This document shows, piece by piece, positions 55,419-64,000 of a stretch of 64,000 bases of DNA; position 1 is the first letter of the stretch, and every line of letters starts with the position of its first letter. The notes beneath the pieces are model-generated. The model made no database searches. It saw nothing but the letters and a program-made list of their open reading frames with translations, and had not been told where the DNA came from. Both the position numbers and the translations under genes were made by a program. The stretch covers positions 71,067,737 through 71,131,736 of the forward strand of contig CM036170.1 of assembly GCA_020631735.1 (NCBI GenBank), given 5' to 3'. Source of the DNA: Saccharum officinarum (lineage: Eukaryota; Streptophyta; Magnoliopsida; Poales; Poaceae).

Positions 55419-57248
55419 CTAATTAAGCCTTGTGTTGGTTCAGCTGAAATGCTGACCATGCATGGGTACGTATCGGTCGCTTAGCCAACAGCATGCACGC
55501 ATGTGGGCGCCGTGGTCATGCTAATGAGATACTGCACTTCACGCGGAAGCCTGTTTGGGAGGACGCAAACCAAACGATCCCCGAGCCCCTAACACCAGTA
55601 CATTTTTGAGTTCTGTTTCCTGTCACGACCGGGCGAGCCGAGCCATAGCCAGAACTGCTGCTATATGCAGAAAAGTAGCCATATCAAACCGTTCTTGTTT
55701 AGATGACGTCGCTGGTAGACAAAACAGAATCGTATTTCTCCAAGTGACGTCTAGGATTTATCCAGCTGAGACAGAGAGATTTAAAGGGGGCGAAAGTGAT
55801 CGATGGCGCCTCGGGTGAAGATGAGATTTTTACGTCAGCCGATGTGATCGTGTGGAGGAGGCTCCGGAAGAGACCACAGCATGCCCTGCTCGTTCAGGGG
55901 GGGGGGGGGGGGGAATGCTGAGGTACTGGTCGATATGGTTCATCACCACTCTGATTGTCTTGTTCGGGCGGCGATAATCGACACAGCAAAGGTGATTTCG
56001 TGTCGACGCATTTGATGCGTGATGGCTGTGTACATCCGTCCCTTCCATTCCGAATGCGATGGTTACTTATTAGGGATGCCGCAGTTTTTTATTTAGTTAT
56101 TAGAAGCAAAAGAACTAGTCCGAAGCCGCCGCTGCCCCTTTTCAGCCCCCTCGCCGCTTTCCGCCTCTCTTGTCACCGCCTCCTACTAGGCCCCACTCAT
56201 AATTCTTATTACTCTCTGACAAGTCCGCCAAGGTGAAGATACCCATCTCGCCTTTTTTTTCTTTTTCTAACACGATATCTATATTGACATGCTCTGTGAT
56301 CTCTATTCAACTGTAATACATTTGTCAATTTTAATGTTTTGTGTCCATATTCATACTTTTTGCCCATTTGTATTGCACTTTTATGTGTCTTCAAAATGTG
56401 TTTAGGTCGAAACATTAGCAAGATTATATATATCGACTCTTGTTACAGTAAATGTGTCATTCATTTGCCACTCTGGACGTTGAATTTCATTAAGCAAAGA
56501 ATTATGTGTGTGTTGGTATTCTCTTGTAAAGGTAAAAGTGCTAAAAAAATAAAATGTCAATATAGATACATCATAGTATTTTAGTTAAAATGTATAATTT
56601 TATATAAGATAGTAAATTATATAATTTGTTATCATGAATTGTCAATATAATTCAAAATAAATTTCCAATGTCATTGGCAATTCAATTCTTTAAGGGAAAA
56701 AACATGATCACTAAACTATAGAAATTTGTATTTACCACTCATGCACACATTTATTCTTGGTCTCCTTGGTGGCATGTACATTTACTTTGATCTATTTTTT
56801 GTACATTAATATTGGTACAAGTGGTATTAGAAATATTTATAGGCGTAGTTAATCGTTAATTGTAAAGTTGAGGGGTGATTCAATAGTATGCGAGTAACTT
56901 TTGCCCATTTCATATTGATAATACTGATAGGATGTGCATGTGTACACATCTATTATAAATATAAGTGTGCATGCATGGGAGCATCAACGTCTGTATACAA
57001 CGGTTTTAAAAACATCGCAACTATCAAGCAGGTGGAAGAACCGTCCATTAATCAATTTTCGAATAAATGAAAGTTATTATGTAGTAAAGCACTGTGCTCA
57101 ATTGCTTCGGTAGGGACGCAGGTAATGCTCGTGTTTGATAATTATTGGACGGCGGATGACCGTCCCTCTCTCACATGACATGATTCGACGACGCGGAAAT
57201 GTGGATCGCGATGTTCGCGAACACGCATGGTCCTCTTCGTTACGTTTT
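55419..57248. other. Intergenic DNA without a supported gene
   Basis: It contains a pure G run (G17, 55897-55913) and AT-rich DNA at 56240-57100. Short open frames on both strands match no family. Confidence 0.5.
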
Positions 57249-57394
57249 TTTTAAAAGATCCGGCTACCCAGCATTTCATTGATAATAAGCGGGGAGAAGC
57301 AAACAACCGTTTTACGTGCGCGAGAAGTGCTATCCCTCAAACAGCCTAGGCTGCAGGGGTCTTAATAACTAAAAAACTTATTACACACTGTGGT

Positions 57395-57949
57395 TTATAG
57401 CGACAGTAAGGCATTGAAGGACTTCCCCCCGGCCCTCGACCAAGTGATACAGGTGGTCTTTATCTCTTCGAAGATCATATGTGCCGGTCTTCTGTCCTCT
57501 CTGAAAATGACAGCGTTTCGCTGTTTCCAAATGCTCCAGCAGGTTAAAATCGCAAGTGTGTGTACCATCTTATCTCCTCTTTCTAGTAACTGGGGAAACC
57601 AATCTTCAATGTCCAGTTCATTTGTCCATTGAGAGGGGTGCAAGGAATGGCATCTGGACCAATTTGCAACAAGTGTCCAGATTGTGACAGCGTAGGGGCA
57701 TTCCACGAAGAGATGTGCACCTGTTTCCAAATTTCTTTCACAAAGGGCGCAGAAGTAATTGTTCTTCCATCCACGAATTTGCAGGCAGGCTGTTGTCCAA
57801 AGTTTGTCTCGCAAGAGTAGCCAAAGAAAGAACTTTACACTTCGGTGGCGCCCACGCGTTCCAAATGAGGTTCGGGAACATTGTCGGGATCTGTCCAGCA
57901 AACTGGATGTTGTATGCCAATTTTGTCGAGTACTCCCCTGAGCCCTCAA
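57395..57949 (-). pseudogene. LINE zf-RVT C-terminal region
   Basis: Open for 184 codons. It has the Cys/His-rich zinc-binding domain of non-LTR reverse transcriptases (C-x2-C ... H-x4-C) followed by ILTCWSIWKQRNAVIF, the usual LINE C-terminal motif. Confidence 0.85.
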
Positions 57950-57964
57950 GAATCCAACTTATTT

Positions 57965-58208
57965 GGGCTGCGTTTAGATGCAAATTTTTTTGCAAAACGG
58001 CACTGTAGTTCTTTTCGTTGTTATTTGACAAATATTGTCCAATCATGGTCTAATTAGGCTTAAAAGATTCGTCTCGTCCATTTCATCTACACTGTGTAAT
58101 TAGTTTTATTTTTTATCTATATTTAATGCTTTATGCATGTGTCCAAAGATTCGATGTGACGGGGAATCTGAAAAATTTTGCAAACTTTTCTGGGAACTAA
58201 ACAGGGCC
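57965..58208. mobile_element. MITE of the GTTTAGATG family, inside the LINE
   Basis: Ends GGGCTGCGTTTAGATGC and mirror GGAACTAAACAGGGCC. The interior has CAAAGATTCGATGTGACGGG and AAAGATTCGTCTCGTCC. LINE coding sequence continues on both sides (ISWILEGSGEYSTK on the left, DGRDDQ-like on the right), so the MITE came after the LINE. Confidence 0.85.
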
Positions 58209-58727
58209 TTGGTCATCCCGGCCATCATCTAGGTTCAGTTGAGCAGACTCAATTGCATTCCAAAGCTGAAAAAAAATCTCTCAGGATTTCATTATTCAGA
58301 TCGTGTGCAGTGTCACCTATCCAATTCCCACCGAGCATCGCTTCTCTCACCGTTCTTTGCTTCCTTCTACTGTGGTTGCAGAGTAGTGGAAATAATTTTG
58401 CAGGTGCCTGTCCATCAATCTAGCCGGAATGCAAAAAAAGACACTTTGTTCTCACTGTAGATAGTTATCCGCGTCACTGCATTGAAAAGAGCAAGATCAA
58501 CTGAATCGACAGGCAGGCTCATTCCGTGCCATGGTCTTTCCGGGTTAGTCCACGCGAACCAAAGCCATCTCAGTCTCAATGCCCTGCTGAATTTCTCCAA
58601 GTCTACGATCCCTAAACCCCCATAAAGCACTGGCTTGGCCACCGTAATCCAGGCAACCTTGCATTCGCCACCATGGAATTCACTGTCACCCGCCCAAAGA
58701 AAGCGCCGACGGGCCTTATCAATGTCC

Positions 58728-59216
58728 TCAAACTGTTGTTTTGGGGGGTTTGAGTGACGTTAGCAAGTATACCCGTAATGCACTGAGGACTGACCATACC
58801 AGCTCGCGTCGTCCCGCCGGGTTTAGCAGCTTTCCTTGCCATCCCGCCAGTCTGGTCCTTGTGTTGTCGATGATTCGCTGCACATGAACAATCTTGAAGC
58901 GTCCTAGTGTGAGCGGCAGGCCCAAGTATGTCATCGGGAAGCTGACTCGCTGTCCCACGAAACCGTCTAGAATTTCATCAAGGTTGAGGCCAGAGCATCT
59001 GATCGGAGCTACAACGCATTTTGTCAAATTTAATCTCAGCCCCGTGGTCGAGCCGAACCATTCCAGGATTCTCAGGAGGGCTCTGACTTCTTCTTGGACT
59101 GGGTTGATAAAAATTACCGCATCATCAGCGTAGAGAGAGAGAGACACAGTTTGGCATGTCGTCCCCTCAGGGGACAGAAACCCGTCCTCAGTTGCGATAT
59201 CCAAGACTTTTTGCAA
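58728..59216 (-). pseudogene. LINE reverse transcriptase fragment
   Basis: Open for 162 codons with the catalytic YADDAV motif and the following FGSTTGLRLNLTKC block typical of L1 reverse transcriptases in plants. A stop just upstream (in GLR*GDPL) breaks the domain. Confidence 0.88.
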
Positions 59217-59336
59217 AGGTGTCGATGTTCAGGATGAAGAGATAGGGGGAAAGAGGGTCACCTTACCTGAGTCCTTGCGCATGATTGATATTTTCACCTG
59301 GGACGCCATTCAACAAACTGTGGAGTGGGAAGTGTT

Positions 59337-59729
59337 CCTCATCGGTCCGATCGACGATCGGACGTGTCACCCAAATGCCACATGCACATAGCAGCAGAGC
59401 AACAAGCATTACCGAACGAATCTACTCCGGCCCTGTTTATCCGGCTTATAATCCGTATTTTTCAGCTTGTTTTTTCAGCCAAAACAATATTTTTCTCTCA
59501 TAACAAATCAGCTAACAGTGTCAGCCGACTTATCAGCACCGTGGAACCGAGCCTCCTGCCATCAGCGAGCAACGAGTAATCATTGCGTCCACAACATATA
59601 CGGACGATGTGTCCAACCAACCACTCGCGATCTCGGTGGCAAATCTGCGTTTACACAAATGGACAGGGAAGGGCGCACACTTTCACTTCGTTCCCCCAGC
59701 CACTTTTGTCCGCGCTCCCTGCGGCCCCT
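59337..59729. other. Repeat-like DNA
   Basis: 59440-59550 contains GGCCCTGTTTATCCGGCTTA and TTTTTCTCTCATAACAAATCAG, part of a dispersed repeat also seen near 3020. No gene is recognised. Confidence 0.5.
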
Positions 59730-60004
59730 GGGCCTGTTTAGATACCAAATTTCCCTCCCAAATTCTACTATGCAAAAAGAAGATTCCCATCACATCAAAA
59801 TATCGGCACATGCATGGAGTACAAAATATAGATGAAATTAAAAACTAATTACACAGTTTTGTTGTACTTTGCGAGACGAACATTTTAAGCCTAATTAGTC
59901 AATGTTTGGACAATTATTACCAAATAAAAACAAAATGCTACAGTACTACACAGTACTCTACAGTAATTTGGCACACGCCGAATTCGGCGAACTAAACACG
60001 GCGC
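59730..60004. mobile_element. MITE of the GTTTAGAT family
   Basis: It starts GGGCCTGTTTAGATACC and ends GAACTAAACACGGCGCC. It shares the interior GGCACATGCATGGAGTA and TACTTTGCGAGACGAACATT with the copy at 62504-62760. Confidence 0.8.
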
Positions 60005-60533
60005 CTGTGCCCTCCGCTGCTGCTCCAGGCTCCGGTTCTCCGCTGATCGATCACCGTCGCGCGAGCTCGGCATGTGCGTGCACAGGGGCACAAACACACA
60101 CGTCAGTGGCAGTGGCTTTGGCGCGCGCATTTGCCCTCTCAACAACCACCGCCACCATTACAGCCTCCACCAACACCGGCACCCCCCATCTACCACACTA
60201 ACTCCCCTGCTCCCGTCCGCAGGCAAAGGCAACCCCGTGTGTGTGTATATATATACTGTAGCAGTGGAGCACAGCCAAGGACGCGATTGGATTGGAGGGC
60301 ACAGGAAGAATCAGGCTGCCGAGGCTTCAATTTGAGCCCCGTACACGGTACACGGATGTACCTCAGCTCAGATCCATCGACCATACCAAAAGATGGCCAT
60401 GATGCACTGTTGTACCATGTTTTTTTGTCTTAAAAAATGTTAACAAGATTTAAGAACAGTAATGTTGAGCAGTCAGTACAACTGGCGGGGATTCGAGTTT
60501 ATGACATCAAGCCTGTCTGTCCGAGCCCAGGCT
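60005..60533. other. Intergenic DNA with GC-rich part and short TA repeat
   Basis: Cysteine/threonine-rich chance frames at 60060-60330 and a GTGTGTATATATATAC tract near 60240. A TATA-like motif is present but no gene follows it. Confidence 0.45.
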
Positions 60534-60782
60534 GGCGTGTTTAGATGTGAAAATTTTTTGGAAAAAGTTCCTGTAGCATTTTTTTTTGTTGTTATTTGGT
60601 AAAATTTGTCTAACCATAGACTAACTAGGCTCAAAAGATTCGTATCGACATTTACAGACAAACTGTGCAATTAATTATTATTTTTACCTACATTTAATAC
60701 TCCATGCATACGTCCAAAGATTCGATGTGACAATTACTATGCAAAAATTTTTGCCTCTTTTTTTTTCATCTAAACACGGCCT
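60534..60782. mobile_element. MITE of the GTTTAGATG family
   Basis: Left end GCGTGTTTAGATGTG, right end CATCTAAACACGGCCTG. The interior has AAAAGATTCGTATCGAC and CAAAGATTCGATGTGAC. Confidence 0.82.
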
Positions 60783-61027
60783 GAAGTGAGTGATCGGACG
60801 TGCCATCATCACCGACGTCCAAGGAGCAGTGAGTGATCGCAGGCCAACCAACCTCATGAAACCATAAATGAACCGGCTCACCTCACCTCAGCCCTCAGCA
60901 GAAGATTGGTAGCGAGCGAGGTGCGAGCCCATGCGGCCGGGCCTTAAGATTGTTAGATTGATGATGGCTCTGCTGCAATGCATGCTTTCGGCGAATAAAT
61001 AGACATTGCAGTTGCGCATCCATGCAA

Positions 61028-61270
61028 GGGGCTATTTAGTTCCAAGAAATTTTGCAAAAATTTTCGGATTCCCTATCACATCGAATCTTTAGACACATGC
61101 ATGAAGCATTAAATATAGATAAAAAATAAAACTAATTACACGGTTTAGACGAAATGGACGAGACGAATCTTTTAAGCCTAATTAGACCATGATTGGACAA
61201 TATTTGTCAAATAACAACGAAAACGCTACAGTAGCGTTTTGCCAAAAATTTTGGCTTCCAAACGGTGCCC
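61028..61270. mobile_element. MITE of the GTTTAG family
   Basis: Starts GGGGCTATTTAGTTCC. The interior has CACATCGAATCTTTAGAC, GACGAGACGAATCTTTTAAG and ACCATGATTGGACAATATTTG. It ends CCAAACGGTGCCC. It has the opposite orientation to the copy at 57965-58208. Confidence 0.82.
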
Positions 61271-61465
61271 AAGTACGCGTGCAAACGGAAAACTCTCTCG
61301 AGACTGTGCGCCATCGCACAACATGTGACTGAGAGGACCACGAGACCAAGGGCCGACGGATGGACGGATCGACCTACTACCCATCGATCCTTTTAATGGC
61401 TACATCCATCCATCACATGCATGCTTTCAGATCCCCCTCTGACCCCGCAAAATAGGAATTTCTCA

Positions 61466-61694
61466 GGGGTGTTTGTTTGGAAATTTAAAGTTTAACAAAC
61501 GCTATAGCACTTTCGTCTTATTTGACAAAAAGTTTCTAATCTTGGACTAATTATGTTTAATAGATTCGTCTCGTAAATTACTCCTAATCTGTGTCGACAT
61601 GCATACAATTAGTCTACATTTAGTACTTCATGCATTTGAGAGAACATTAATATGATATGAGTTAAACTTTAACCAAACCAAACCAAACGGGCCT
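61466..61694. mobile_element. Tourist-like MITE, GTGTTTGTTTGG type
   Basis: Ends GGGGTGTTTGTTTGGAAA and mirror ACCAAACCAAACGGGCCT. The interior includes AGATTCGTCTCGTAAATTAC. It is related in layout to the GTTTAGAT family but is a different subfamily. Confidence 0.75.
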
Positions 61695-62503
61695 CAGTTC
61701 GTGTCTTCTGCTAGTAGGAGTACTACTACTTTTATTACGTACGTGGCCTTGTATATTTTAGTAGCTGTTTCTGTCGGAAGGAGTGATGGTGCATGAGACA
61801 TGGGTCACTGTGACTGTGAGCGCTCCCGCTCCAGGTAAACGAGCTACCCTAACTGGTCGGTCGTGGTCACGAGAGACGCGACAGGTGGTGGTAATCAAGC
61901 GTTTCGACATGTCCAGAATGGTCACCAGAGATGGAATGGGCAGAATCTTGAACGGTTCTTCCCTGGATACACGTTTCATGGGCCACCGTCGCGTAACTTT
62001 CATCGTCCCCTGTCCAGTGGTTAGTATATATTTTCACATGCTAAAGCATGGCTGTGCAATTCTTAAGAGAGCTAGCTTAGTAGGCAGGTAGTTTGAAATG
62101 ATTCCGTCAGGGTCAGGGGCCAAACGAACGAGAGTAGTACAAGACAACCGCACGCCTACGGAATATGGAGATGGCTACACGGCACAACCAAAGATATCTC
62201 TCTTCACGGGAATTTCTTCGGCGCCGCTCTGAGGAATTGCGACTCCTCAGCGCCTTCAGGCTGTACGAAGTTGACGGACAGTTACCGGTACTAAACATCG
62301 GCCTTGACTTAACCTCGTGTACGGACTCACAGTTAGGTCTGGACTCTGGACACGCGTATACCAACCAAACCATACATACTATCAGTGGTTTAGTATTCTT
62401 TGTTTTTTCTTTCAGTAATTCAGTACTCGTATTCTCCTACCACAGATGTATTTATCCATCAGGCGGCTGAAAACTTAAATATATACTCGCTCGGCGACTT
62501 ATA
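61695..62503. other. Intergenic DNA without a supported gene
   Basis: Open frames on both strands at 61750-62090 and 62110-62470 have no recognisable motif. Confidence 0.45.
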
Positions 62504-62760
62504 GACCTTGTTTAGTCCTCAACTTTAGAGCCAAATTTCACTATATAAAAAGAAGATTTCTGGTCACATCAAAATATCGGCACATGCATGGAGTACTAAA
62601 TGTAGATGAAATCAAAAACTAATTGTACAATTTTGTTGTACTTTGCGAGACGAACATTTTGAGCCTAATTAATTAATGTTTAGACAATTATTACCAAATA
62701 AAAATAAAAATATTACATTACGCTACATTGATTTAGCCATCCCTAAATTGGGGGGCCATA
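62504..62760. mobile_element. MITE of the GTTTAG family, decayed right end
   Basis: Starts GACCTTGTTTAGTCC. The interior is nearly the same as 59770-59940. The right end (CCATCCCTAAATTGGGGGGCC) is degraded. Confidence 0.7.
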
Positions 62761-63387
62761 ATTTGGAACACATAGAGTATATGGTAAATTTCAGCACCCA
62801 TAAACTACTACTACTGCACCCATATGGAAGGTGGAATAGAAGTATAGCACTGCCTGCTCTGGACCACTAATCATATGCAAGTAGCTGTGTTCTCATAAAT
62901 GCCGAGTCTATACAAGTCCGAACAGACCATTCATGGTTTCTTTCACGCACGAAATGCGAATTCCGGGTCCGCGTAGGCACGCGCGCGCGATACATCAACC
63001 TCTCACTCTCAGCGGCACGGCACTAACGAGTGCAGCGCAGTACTACGTTGTCCATCTAACCGATCCACAAATGCGATCGAAATAATATCAGCACGGAGCT
63101 AAACCTGAATTCCTTTCAAGTTTTTAAGTGTACCACTCATATATATGCATATATACTACATGCACTAGTAAGTGAAAAAGGTGGCCAACCTGCTGCACAA
63201 TATATCTACTCATGATCAGCCTCCCCCCAAGGCTTTTTTTTTCTGTACCAGTCAAGATAAAAAGTCGAAGAAGAAAAAAACAAGGATCAAAAGTTACATC
63301 GCCTACAGGCAGATGCTTGATCGATCGATGGGTGTATGATTAATCAGGCTCTCAGATCAGAAACTTCTGGAGCCTGCCTGCTACCAC
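62761..63387. other. Downstream region of the transporter gene
   Basis: No gene. The part near 63240-63387 is likely the 3' untranslated region of the minus-strand transporter exon. Confidence 0.5.
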
Positions 63388-63877
63388 CTACGATGACGCA
63401 AAGCAATTAGCTAAGCGGGCGAGGCATGCTGTCCTTACTTCTCCAGCCGCCGCCGGTCGCAGCCTCCCGGCGAAGCTGCGCGACCTGGCGTAGAGGACGG
63501 TGCAGAGGAGCGTGCCGACGGCGCAGGTGGCACCCCACACGACGAACGTCTCCCGGTAGCAGGCGGCGCCGATGCACTGGTGTGTGCTGCCCCGCGCCCC
63601 GCGCTGGTAGAGGTAGGCCGCGAAGTAGCCGAAGCACAGGGAGCCCACGGGGATGTTGCTCACCACCACGTTGTGGTTCACGCCGAAGTTCTTGGTCCCG
63701 AACAGCTCGCTCGTCGCCGACACGGCCACCGACGTGATGGCGCCCGTGCACGTCCCGATCACGGCCGTGCTCAGGTACAGGAACAAGTCGCTCGAGTTGA
63801 GCAGCAGGAAGAAGGCGCCGGACATGGGCGCCATCAGGGACGCCATGGATCCCGTCCTTGAGATGGAGTACCCACTC
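63388..63877 (-). CDS. Nodulin-like/NFD4-like major facilitator protein, last exon
   Basis: The exon begins at a CAG acceptor (AG at 63878-63879) and ends at TAG 63388-63390. It encodes about 162 residues, with at least three hydrophobic membrane segments (FFLLLNSSDLFLYLSTAVIG, SLCFGYFAAYL, FVVWGATCAVGTLLCTVLYA). It carries the family's FGVNHNVVVSNIPVGS signature and a Cys/His loop (CIGAACYRETF) before the last helix. Plants' nodulin-like MFS proteins (NUCLEAR FUSION DEFECTIVE 4 relatives) are membrane transporters with poorly known substrates. No frame damage is seen. The rest of the gene lies beyond the right edge. Confidence 0.9.
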
Positions 63878-64000
63878 CTGCACATCACATGCAAATACAG
63901 CAGTTGTTAGCACGTCAATTAAAAAAGACCACGCGCATGGATCGATCTAGAAAGTTGAATCTGAAGCTACTACCGAGTCTTCATATACAGACTGACTGAT

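Larger units (their letters stand above)
57249..59336 (-). mobile_element. L1-type LINE, 5'-truncated
   Basis: Minus-strand content from the right: the RT palm (LLNGVPGE, GDPLSPYLFIL, then YADDAVIFINPVQEE at about 59140, MTYLGLPLTLGRFK), the KLLNPAGRRELVWSVLSAL region, GGLGIVDLEKFSRALRLRW, and the zf-RVT domain (FFLWLLLRDKLWTT, CALCERNLETGAHLFVECP, about 57800-57650). A T8 run on the plus strand at about 57245-57253 is the old poly(A) tail. The 5' end is cut within the RT domain, and stops and frameshifts are many. The flanks GTCCTCTTCGTTACG (57230-57244) and TTCCTCATCGGTCCG (59335-59349) are alike and may be a decayed target duplication. Confidence 0.88.

Noticed and set aside
55830..56048. 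Minus-strand frame with a VDYRRPNK-like string
   Set aside because: It resembles a reverse transcriptase motif only over a few residues, is interrupted by the G17 run (poly-Pro) and has no neighbouring RT blocks.
59902..60433. Three overlapping frames rich in Thr/Ala/Pro/His
   Set aside because: Partly inside a MITE, phase-ambiguous, with no homologous wording. Likely chance.
61783..62091. 102-codon frame, plus strand
   Set aside because: No motif, a counter-frame on the minus strand, and no splice or promoter context.

Overview
The window looks like nuclear DNA of a grass, most likely a panicoid of the sorghum/sugarcane/maize group. The reasons are a very high load of LTR retrotransposons nested in each other, dense MITEs of grass type (Stowaway, Tourist/PIF, hAT and the GTTTAGAT family), spliced genes with GT..AG introns, and GC-rich exons. 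Two runs of exactly 100 N (11108-11207 and 30872-30971) show a draft assembly with gaps. The species call is inference.

Layout. 1-3.2 kb: mostly unassigned AT-rich DNA. 3.2-8.0 kb: a decayed Copia (Tork/Tnt1-like) element. 9.6-11.1 kb: the 3' half of an LRR receptor kinase of the RPK2/TOAD2 type on the minus strand, broken by frameshifts and cut by the first gap. 11.2-14.7 kb: a long LTR (probably Gypsy, Tekay/Del-like) that ends exactly inside a FAR1/FHY3-like (MULE-derived) pseudogene. That pseudogene also carries an hAT-type MITE with an 8-bp target duplication, and its 3' half is tandemly duplicated with almost no divergence (15234-18650). 18.6-26.2 kb: fragments of an FCP1/NLI-interacting-factor-like phosphatase gene, with its last exon present three times. 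A 1.07-kb tandem duplication here was later filled by four different mobile elements, including a five-LTR TRIM concatemer. 27.7-30.4 kb: remnants of genes on the minus strand. The clearest is an AP180/ANTH clathrin-assembly pseudogene whose seven short exons are still recognisable.

31-55.4 kb: a large minus-strand Gypsy element of the Tat type (gag, protease, RT, RNase H, second RNase H, integrase). It has an antisense multi-exon gene (the 'putative gypsy type transposon' family) at its 3' end. A second Tat-type element (38154-48925, perfect 5-bp target duplication GATAC, two 815-bp LTRs about 98% identical) is inserted in its integrase region. The inner element has its own antisense coiled-coil gene with a TATA box and introns.

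55.4-63.4 kb: a 5'-truncated L1-type LINE and a cluster of MITEs. At the right edge (63388-63877, minus) is the terminal exon of a nodulin-like/NFD4-like major facilitator gene. This is the only piece of host gene in the window that looks intact, and it continues beyond the window.

Almost everything coding here is transposon-derived or a broken host gene. The main interest lies in the readable history: order of insertions, empty sites, footprints and tandem duplications. No prokaryotic features, CRISPR arrays, tRNA or rRNA genes were seen.
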